64,000 nucleotides of DNA, from positions 186,001-250,000 of the forward strand of contig NZ_RQER01000002.1 in the NCBI RefSeq assembly GCF_004770615.1, given 5' to 3'. Of this stretch, positions 57,772 through 64,000 are shown in pieces; within the stretch, counting starts at the first letter, position 1; each line of letters starts with the position of its first letter. Source of the stretch: Leptospira langatensis (GTDB lineage Bacteria; Spirochaetota; Leptospiria; Leptospirales; Leptospiraceae). Position numbers and translations under genes: made by a program. A model generated the notes under the pieces. The model did not search any database, was not told where the DNA came from, and worked only from the letters and a program-made list of their open reading frames with translations.

Positions 57772-59445
57772 TTGAAGACGTTAGGGGACATTCTCGTCGA
57801 AGACGGAGTCATTTCTGCAAAGGATTTGGAAGAATCCCTTAAACTGCAGAAGAAGAATCATTTACCCCTAGGCCATATTCTCCAGAAAAAAGGTATCGCT
57901 GGGGAAATTGACGTTCTCAAGGCAATGGCCCGTCTTTATAGAATGGAATTCCGAGAGAAGCTGGACTTCAAAGGAATGGAGGAGGTATACGATCGTATTC
58001 CTCTAAAGCTTATCCAAAAAAGCAGACTAGTCCCTTTCGAATTACATAAGAAAAACATTAAGGTTGCCGTCTCCGATCCTACGGATCTGCATCCTATGGA
58101 CGATGTCCGCTCTAATTTAAGGGAATACAAAGTGGATTTCATTCTGGCTCCGGAACCGGAGATCATGAGGATCATCCATTCTCAATTCGATACCACTTCC
58201 GCTGCTGCAAAAGACCTATTGAACGAGATGGAGGGTAGCTTCTCCGAACTCGCAGAAGGCTTCGATAACGAGACGATCGATCTCTCGGATGACGCTCCCA
58301 TCATCAAGATGGTGAACGTGATCCTTTCCCAAGCAGTCAACGAAAGAGCTTCGGATATCCACGTAGAGCCTTATGAAAAGAGCCTGGTGGTCCGCTATCG
58401 CATTGACGGTATTTTGCATAACGTATTGACCCCGCCCAAGTCGTATCATGCAGGGATCACATCCCGTATCAAGATCATGTCCAACCTGAATATTGCAGAG
58501 AACAGGCTTCCTCAGGATGGTAGGATCAAATTGAGGCTGGCAGGAAAGGATGTGGATATCCGGGTTTCCACTATTCCTTGCCAATTCGGAGAGCGTATCG
58601 TTATGCGTCTCTTGAATAAGACGGACCAGAAATATTCCCTAAATACTATGGGATTCTATCCGGATCTCATCAAGACCCTTCGCACTTTGATCTATGAACC
58701 TCATGGAATTATCCTGGTCACAGGACCTACCGGATCCGGAAAATCGACTACATTGTATTCCGCACTGACGGAGTTGAATACGGAAGAAAGAAATATTATT
58801 ACCTGCGAAGACCCAGTGGAATACCAGATCGACGGTGTTTCCCAGATGCAAATGCAGGAAAAGATCGGGCTCACATTTGCGACCGGTCTTCGTGCCATTC
58901 TTCGCCAGGACCCGGACGTCATCATGGTAGGGGAGATCCGGGACGAGGAGACTGCTCGGATCGCTATCCAAGCCTCTCTTACAGGTCACTTAGTATTCTC
59001 CACATTGCACACGAACGACGCCGCCTCTGCCGCAACCCGTTTGATCGATATGGGAATAGAACCTTATCTAATTACATCTACCGTGCTCGGGTTCATGGCG
59101 CAGCGTCTCGTCAGAACGATTTGTTCTCAATGTAAGACCTCATACAAACCCACTCCCGCCGAGCTGGAGTCTCTTGGAATTTCTAAGAAGGAATTGAAAG
59201 GAGGGGTTCTTCATAAGGGAACGGGTTGTTCTCATTGCATGGGAACAGGTTTCAAAGGAAGAACGGGAGTCTATGAATTCTTGATCATAGATACTCCCAT
59301 CAAAAATGCGATCCTCGCAGGATCGGATACGAATAAGATCAACGAAGTGGCCTTAGAGAACGGCTTCACCACTATGAGAGATTATGGAATTCGTAAAGTA
59401 TTGGATGGGATCACGACTCCTGACGAAGTGTTAAGGGTAACTTAA
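57772..59445 (+). CDS. gspE: Type II secretion ATPase GspE
   Basis: The 557-residue hexameric ATPase powers pseudopilus assembly. An N-terminal MshEN/GspE_N domain (about 1-150) precedes the motor domain: Walker [13 protein letters not shown], Asp box, Walker [13 protein letters not shown], His box [11 protein letters not shown]. The tetra-Cys zinc element (CSQC ... CSHC) is present near residue 455-490. The start is a TTG at 57772, three bases after the gspD stop. Confidence 0.96.
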   Translation: MKTLGDILVEDGVISAKDLEESLKLQKKNHLPLGHILQKKGIAGEIDVLKAMARLYRMEFREKLDFKGMEEVYDRIPLKLIQKSRLVPFELHKKNIKVAVSDPTDLHPMDDVRSNLREYKVDFILAPEPEIMRIIHSQFDTTSAAAKDLLNEMEGSFSELAEGFDNETIDLSDDAPIIKMVNVILSQAVNERASDIHVEPYEKSLVVRYRIDGILHNVLTPPKSYHAGITSRIKIMSNLNIAENRLPQDGRIKLRLAGKDVDIRVSTIPCQFGERIVMRLLNKTDQKYSLNTMGFYPDLIKTLRTLIYEPHGIILVTGPTGSGKSTTLYSALTELNTEERNIITCEDPVEYQIDGVSQMQMQEKIGLTFATGLRAILRQDPDVIMVGEIRDEETARIAIQASLTGHLVFSTLHTNDAASAATRLIDMGIEPYLITSTVLGFMAQRLVRTICSQCKTSYKPTPAELESLGISKKELKGGVLHKGTGCSHCMGTGFKGRTGVYEFLIIDTPIKNAILAGSDTNKINEVALENGFTTMRDYGIRKVLDGITTPDEVLRVT

Positions 59446-59450
59446 GCCCA

Positions 59451-60677
59451 ATGGCTCTCTATACCTACATAGCCTTTAATAAAAAAGGAAAAGAAGAGAA
59501 GGGGATTATCGACGCCCCGAATGTGCAATCCGCAAGGACCAAACTAAAAGGCAAGGGCCTCTACGTAAGGCAGATCTCCGAGGACGCAGAAAGAAAGGAC
59601 AGGGAATTATTCCCATTCTTAGCAAAGTTCTTATATAGAGTACCTAAGAAGGTAATCGGACTTTTCTCCAGACAATTAGGAACCCTCTTAGGAGCAGGGA
59701 TCCCTCTAGACAAATCTCTCTCAAATATCATAGAGCAAACAGACCACGAAGTGTTTCGCAAGGTAGTGGTCGCCATGCAAGCAGATATTACTGAAGGAAG
59801 TTCTCTATCCGATGCCATGAGAAAGCATCCGGATGTCTTTCCAAGCCAGTATCCATCCCTCGTTTCCGTAGGAGAAAGAACAGGGGATTATGAAACCGCT
59901 CTGATCCGATTAGCAGAAATGGAAGAAAAGAACCTGGAATTAAAAGGAAAGGTTACGACTGCGTTAGTCTATCCTGCGATTATCTTTATCTTATTGCAGA
60001 TCGTGATCATCTTTCTTCTCACCACAGTAGTCCCTCAGATCGAGCATTTGTTCGTCGAGTTCAATGCGACCCTTCCTATGATCACTCGGATCGTACTCGG
60101 AACGTCTCAGCTGATTATCGGTTGGTGGTTCTTGCTTTTTCCCGCAATCGGTGCAGCGATCGTAGGCTTCTTCTTTTATAAGTCTACTCCGGAAGGAAAA
60201 GAAAAGTGGGAAAAATTCGTATTAAAGATCCCTATTTTACGTACTTTGAATAAAAAGGTGCTCATTTCCAACTTTGCGAGAAACCTGGGCATCCTTCTTA
60301 CAAACCGTGTTCCTTTGATCGTCTCCCTGCAGATCGTGGAGCAGATCGTAAATCATTCCGTGTTCGGCGAAGAGATCCGAAACGCGGCTTCTCGCATCCG
60401 AGAGGGGGAAAAACTTTCCGCTTCCTTTGCGAACTCCGAGATCTTACCTCAATTAGTCCTAGGGATGATGTCCGCAGGAGAGGCTTCGGATAGGGTTCCG
60501 GAAATGTTGAACAAACTCGCAGAGATCTACGATACGGAAGTGGATACTTCCCTCAAGAACGCAACCCAAGCGATAGAACCGTTCATGCTGGTTTTCATGG
60601 GTTTTGCGATCGGAATCATTATGGCTGCTATCATCGTCCCGATGTTCAGCTTGACCCAGAACTTACAGGGGATTTAA
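59451..60677 (+). CDS. gspF: Type II secretion inner-membrane platform protein GspF
   Basis: The 408-residue protein has two copies of the T2SS-F domain (FSRQLGTLLGAGIPLDKSL and FARNLGILLTNRVPLIVSL) and three membrane helices (about 170, 220 and 380). It is thought to couple the GspE motor to the growing pseudopilus. It lies five bases after gspE. Confidence 0.96.
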   Translation: MALYTYIAFNKKGKEEKGIIDAPNVQSARTKLKGKGLYVRQISEDAERKDRELFPFLAKFLYRVPKKVIGLFSRQLGTLLGAGIPLDKSLSNIIEQTDHEVFRKVVVAMQADITEGSSLSDAMRKHPDVFPSQYPSLVSVGERTGDYETALIRLAEMEEKNLELKGKVTTALVYPAIIFILLQIVIIFLLTTVVPQIEHLFVEFNATLPMITRIVLGTSQLIIGWWFLLFPAIGAAIVGFFFYKSTPEGKEKWEKFVLKIPILRTLNKKVLISNFARNLGILLTNRVPLIVSLQIVEQIVNHSVFGEEIRNAASRIREGEKLSASFANSEILPQLVLGMMSAGEASDRVPEMLNKLAEIYDTEVDTSLKNATQAIEPFMLVFMGFAIGIIMAAIIVPMFSLTQNLQGI

Positions 60678-60703
60678 AATTAGAATCAGTAGGAGAACCG
60701 ACT

Positions 60704-61171
60704 TTGAAAACGGTAAATAAAAGAAGAAGAGGATTCACTCTTATCGAGTTAGCCATTGTGGTCGCTATTTTGGGAGCCTTGATGGCAATCATCATCGTAA
60801 ACATAGATATCACCGGTGTGAATAACGATACCGCAGCTCTAAAACTCCGTAAGGACAAACAAGAGCTTAGAATGCACTTAGAAAGATACGCTCAGAAATT
60901 CGGGAATTATCCGAGCGAGGACCAAGGACTGGAAGCTCTTGCCGAGAAGCCTACCACGGGAGATGTTCCTGAGGACTGGAGACCCATGGTAAATAGCAAG
61001 GACGTATTGAAAGATCCTTGGAAGAATCCTTATAAACTGAGATTCGATAATTCAGGAGAGATCCAGATCATCACCTACGGAAAGGATAAGGTAGAAGGTG
61101 GAGAAGGAGACAATGCAGACTTCGATATCATGAAGGAAGAGGAATACCCGCCTCAATTCTCCAAAAAATAA
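60704..61171 (+). CDS. gspG: Major pseudopilin GspG
   Basis: The 155-residue prepilin has a short leader (MKTVNKRRRG), the cleavage site G10/F11 followed by FTLIELAIVVAILG with the conserved Glu at +5, and the GspG-specific region (NYPSEDQGLEALAEKP, DPWKNPYKL). A TTG start at 60704 is preceded by AGGAG. It would form the body of the pseudopilus after cleavage by a prepilin peptidase that is not encoded in the window. Confidence 0.95.
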   Translation: MKTVNKRRRGFTLIELAIVVAILGALMAIIIVNIDITGVNNDTAALKLRKDKQELRMHLERYAQKFGNYPSEDQGLEALAEKPTTGDVPEDWRPMVNSKDVLKDPWKNPYKLRFDNSGEIQIITYGKDKVEGGEGDNADFDIMKEEEYPPQFSKK

Positions 61172-61178
61172 TCCAACT

Positions 61179-61745
61179 ATGCGCACGGGGACCAACAGGA
61201 AACGTTCCGGTTTCACTCTGATCGAACTTGCGATCGTTGTATCCTTGATCGGAGTCATGTTCGCCCTCGTGCTTCCTTCCCTCACTAGCCTATTTACACC
61301 GGGAGCTCAGGAAGAAGCAATGGTACTGCACGATGTGGTCACCTTTTGCTTTCGTCGGGCAAAACTCTACCAAAGGACCGTATATCTTCAATTGAATATC
61401 GATACGGAAACCTACACGGTCATAGATATGGATAGGGACGATACCGGTCTAAAAGAAATACCGGTCTTTAAGGACAGAGAATTGCCTAGCTCTTCTTCTA
61501 TCGTGGATGTAATGGATGGAAGAGGATATCGATATGTGAACGGAAAGGTTCGTATTCCTTTTTCTCCCTTGGCGATCTCCGAGGATTTTTATATTCACTT
61601 AGGTCCGGATCCTGAGATCAAGAGAACCTTGATCGTTCGAAGATACGGTGGTAAGTCGGAAGTAAAGGACGGAGAAGTCCTAGTCCCGAAAGAGAACCTA
61701 GATTGGTACAAGCAGAATGAAACGTACGGTTCGAGCCAACTCTAA
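61179..61745 (+). CDS. gspH: Minor pseudopilin GspH
   Basis: The 188-residue prepilin has the leader MRTGTNRKRSG and mature FTLIELAIVVSLIGV with Glu at +5. The globular part (VVTFCFRRAKLYQRTVYLQLNIDTETYTV) matches the GspH fold. It follows gspG by seven bases, and gspI starts inside its last codons. Confidence 0.9.
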   Translation: MRTGTNRKRSGFTLIELAIVVSLIGVMFALVLPSLTSLFTPGAQEEAMVLHDVVTFCFRRAKLYQRTVYLQLNIDTETYTVIDMDRDDTGLKEIPVFKDRELPSSSSIVDVMDGRGYRYVNGKVRIPFSPLAISEDFYIHLGPDPEIKRTLIVRRYGGKSEVKDGEVLVPKENLDWYKQNETYGSSQL

Positions 61746-62268
61746 ACGGAATTTTTTAAAACGCAGGCGTTCCGGTTTTACCATTTTAGAGATGGTACTC
61801 GCGATCGGGATCGCCTCCGCTTGGCTAGCCTATGTACTCATGACGGTGGCAGAAGGGGTCCGGCTTAAAAAATTTGCGGCATTGCAAATGGAAGCGGCTC
61901 ATTTAGCCAAGATCAAAATGGCCCAAATAGATTCTGCTACCATTCTGCAAGAAGACACCACGTCCGGAGAGATACCGGGCTATAAAGACTGGAAGTTCAC
62001 TACCATTATCAAAGATGAGAACTTGGATCTCTTGAAACTTTCTGGAAAAGGCGGGAAGAGACCGGAAGATCTTTTAGGTGGGAACTCCGCTCAGAACGAT
62101 CTGATCGCAAAGAGAACTGGAAATAACCAAGGCTCTGCGACCGGGGGACTCATCAACGTTTTCCATATTTACGTAACCATCGAATATCCAACAGGTGGAA
62201 GAGATCAGCAGGGGAATCTGGTAAAGGAACAGTATACCGTCGAGACGTTTAAGGCGAGGATGAATTGA
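61717..62268 (+). CDS. gspI: Minor pseudopilin GspI
   Basis: The 183-residue prepilin has a basic leader of about 20 residues ending RRRSG, then FTILEMVLAIGIASAW with Glu at +5. The later AALQMEAAHLAKIKMAQID segment corresponds to the GspI helix. It overlaps gspH by 29 bases. With GspJ and GspK it would form the pseudopilus tip. Confidence 0.88.
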   Translation: MKRTVRANSKRNFLKRRRSGFTILEMVLAIGIASAWLAYVLMTVAEGVRLKKFAALQMEAAHLAKIKMAQIDSATILQEDTTSGEIPGYKDWKFTTIIKDENLDLLKLSGKGGKRPEDLLGGNSAQNDLIAKRTGNNQGSATGGLINVFHIYVTIEYPTGGRDQQGNLVKEQYTVETFKARMN

Positions 62269-62963
62269 TGATATCCTTCGCTCATAAAAAAAATCTCGTT
62301 ATGCGAAACAGGACCAGATCGGGATTCACCCTGATCGAGCTTGTTATAGTCGCTGCACTCCTAGGCTCCTTACTTGTGATGGTATTCGGTACTTATACTT
62401 CCATTTTAAAGATCACAAGGGACAACTCCAGTAACGAAGGAGTGGAACGAGAAAAGGCAATCTCTGCGATCGAAAATATCAGAAGCACATTGTCCATGGC
62501 ATTCTATTTTCAATCCGAGAAGAGACTTGTATTCGTAAGTAGAAAGGATCGAAAATCGGAAGACGGGAAAAAGCATCCCGGAGAAAGTACGAACGACCAG
62601 TTCCTAGTATTTGCCGCGGTACATCCGAATTCAGAAGAAACAGCACTACCTGAAGTTAGAGAGGTAGAATACTTCTTACGAAGGAAAGAAGGCTCCGACT
62701 CCGATTTTTTTACCCTGGTACGAAGAGAGGATGAGATCGTAGACAAGTATCCTTTTGCCGGCGGCTTGGAATACGAGCTACTGGATAATGTAAAAAGCAT
62801 GTCCTTCAAATTCTCTCGCACAGGGACCAAATGGGAGGACGAGTGGGATTCAAGAGAATCCAAGAATATTCCTCGTCTGATCCGGATCGAACTCATTGCA
62901 AATATGGGCTCCAAGGAAAGAAGATTCGAGACCTTGGCCTTCCCGGGGATACTCATCAAATGA
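62268..62963 (+). CDS. gspJ: Minor pseudopilin GspJ
   Basis: The 231-residue prepilin has mature start FTLIELVIVAALLGSL with Glu at +5 after RTRSG. The ATG at 62268 overlaps the gspI stop (TGATG); a later in-frame ATG at 62301 would leave a seven-residue leader and is also possible. An in-frame TTG at 62265 is less likely. The globular C-terminal part is typical of GspJ in size. Confidence 0.88.
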   Translation: MISFAHKKNLVMRNRTRSGFTLIELVIVAALLGSLLVMVFGTYTSILKITRDNSSNEGVEREKAISAIENIRSTLSMAFYFQSEKRLVFVSRKDRKSEDGKKHPGESTNDQFLVFAAVHPNSEETALPEVREVEYFLRRKEGSDSDFFTLVRREDEIVDKYPFAGGLEYELLDNVKSMSFKFSRTGTKWEDEWDSRESKNIPRLIRIELIANMGSKERRFETLAFPGILIK

Positions 62964-64000
62964 ATTCATCCAAGGGTTTAGGAATGAGAGGAACAAGACT
63001 TTCTAGACGAAGGGGAGCCGTAGTCATGCTCTTAGTCTTCGGAGTGGGAGTCGCTGCAATCATGACTACCTTGGACTTTGCGGACCGTTCCGTATCCGAA
63101 TATAAGATCTCTCAAGGAGAGATGTCGGGATTTCGAGCCCTTCTTCTTGCAAAAGCGGGATTCCAAGGAGGGCTAGGAGCCTTGCGGAAGATTCCGGAAG
63201 AGCAGCTCTACCAATCTGGGATCGGTCTGAATCCACCTCCGGTCCCTCTGGGCGGAGGCTTTATCTATTATAAACTGCAGGGCGAAGACGGAAAAATAAA
63301 TCTCAACGCAGTCTTCAATACCGATACCAAAGATATCAATTTAAGAAACCAAGAGATGGCCCAAAGGCTTTTGGAAAGATTGGGATTAAAACGAGATATC
63401 TTGAATCCTCTTATAGATTGGCTGGACGACGATAGCCAGGGAAATGCGGAGGCGCCGTATTACGAAAAGTTGATCCCCCCTCGTAAGATCAAGAACGGGT
63501 ACCTGTATTCTCTCTCCGAACTCACCTCCGTCAAGGGTTTCGATCCTAAGATCGTTTATGGCTCCCAGAAGCCGCCCGACTATGATGAGAAAAACTCCAA
63601 GGATTTCATGACAGACGAGGAGAAGAGCCTAGTTACGGATGCGGACTTTGTGGTGGCCAATAATTTTACCGCCTTCGTCCCTTTCCAGAGGAACTACGAC
63701 GATAGAATCAACTTGAACGCCGCGCCGTACTTCGTTTTAATGTCTCTATCCGATTTTATGACCCGTCAGGCCGCTCTGCAGATCATGAAATTGAAAATCA
63801 AGAAAGGCGGTTACCTGAAGGAGACCAAGGATCTGGAAACCGTTCCCGAATTCCAGGTTCCTTCTGTGGGTGGTCTCTCTCTTTACAAAGAACTGGCGGG
63901 TGAGGGAACCGATGTCTCCGGCGGAAGGATCAAATCCAAAGGGGAAATATACAGAATTACCGCCGTCGGGGAAGTGGGACTGAACTCGAATCAAAACAAG
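62960..64000 (+). CDS. gspK: Minor pseudopilin GspK (partial)
   Basis: The open frame runs from the ATG at 62960, overlapping the gspJ stop, to the right edge (347 codons). A leader ends RRRG at residue 19, followed by AVVMLLVFGVGVAAI. The +5 residue is Leu, not Glu, as is normal for GspK. The large globular domain (KINLNAVFN, NPLIDWLDDDSQ, RINLNAAPYFVL) follows the GspK alpha-domain pattern. The C-terminus lies outside the window. Confidence 0.93.
   Translation, partial: MNSSKGLGMRGTRLSRRRGAVVMLLVFGVGVAAIMTTLDFADRSVSEYKISQGEMSGFRALLLAKAGFQGGLGALRKIPEEQLYQSGIGLNPPPVPLGGGFIYYKLQGEDGKINLNAVFNTDTKDINLRNQEMAQRLLERLGLKRDILNPLIDWLDDDSQGNAEAPYYEKLIPPRKIKNGYLYSLSELTSVKGFDPKIVYGSQKPPDYDEKNSKDFMTDEEKSLVTDADFVVANNFTAFVPFQRNYDDRINLNAAPYFVLMSLSDFMTRQAALQIMKLKIKKGGYLKETKDLETVPEFQVPSVGGLSLYKELAGEGTDVSGGRIKSKGEIYRITAVGEVGLNSNQNK

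Noticed and set aside
62510..62959. Minus-strand frame of 149 codons opposite gspJ
   Set aside because: Shadow of gspJ; Ser-rich product with no motif.

Overview
The window looks like chromosomal DNA from a spirochaete of the genus Leptospira. The reasons are two periplasmic-type FlaB flagellins, a complete LPS pathway (split HldE, KdsA, LptCAB), a type II secretion operon, and gene orders that I recall from leptospires. By eye the GC content is mid-40s percent, above the roughly 35 percent of L. interrogans, which suggests a species of higher GC (an inference; no search was run). Genes are dense, many stop/start codons overlap, and TTG or GTG starts are common. I saw no tRNA, rRNA, CRISPR array, insertion sequence or prophage.

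Positions 1-8161 (minus strand) hold a signalling operon: a PAS-GAF histidine kinase, a receiver-ATPase protein, a CheY, a STAS protein, CheA, and a membrane transducer with three near-identical PAS domains that runs off the left edge. ispH follows. Positions 9702-23798 are an accessory-looking stretch bounded by two flagellin genes on opposite strands. It holds an ArnT-like and an ArnC/GtrB-like glycosyltransferase, a tandem pair of membrane-anchored PHP-domain proteins, and a copper/silver RND efflux operon led by a Cys-rich lipoprotein. Both flagellin leaders carry hairpins and ribosome-binding sites resembling CsrA targets.

Positions 24106-27175 link a cobalamin adenosyltransferase, a POT peptide transporter and an NlpC/P60 cell-wall peptidase. 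Positions 27285-41351 are a long run of envelope and regulatory genes: a LON-domain protein, rfaE1-rfaE2, pyrG-kdsA, lptC-lptA-like-lptB-rpoN, hprK-ptsH, an NtrY/NtrX-type two-component pair, and a protein that looks like a catalytically degenerate family-4 uracil-DNA glycosylase. Positions 41348-45883 are priA-fmt-PASTA protein-rpe. This is the Firmicute-like order, with a kinase-less PASTA protein where PrkC would be.

Positions 46006-53539 are the ribosomal/tRNA-modification operon rpsP-khpA-rimM-trmD-rplS, then rnhB, a FliK/YlqG-like gene, an FlhB C-terminal homologue, a degenerate HD-GYP protein, a YraN nuclease-like protein, a 65-residue unknown, and a ComM/YifB ATPase on the minus strand. 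Positions 53631-64000 hold a small lipoprotein (candidate secretin pilotin), a LysM-M23 peptidase, and the type II secretion operon gspC-D-E-F-G-H-I-J-K. gspK runs off the right edge.

Most of the window is core metabolism and envelope biogenesis. The unusual parts are at the motif level: enzymes that keep their fold and operon position but have lost active-site or metal ligands (PHP, HD-GYP, UDG-like, one PriA zinc site, a receiver without its Asp), a PASTA protein without its kinase, and the candidate CsrA-controlled flagellin leaders.
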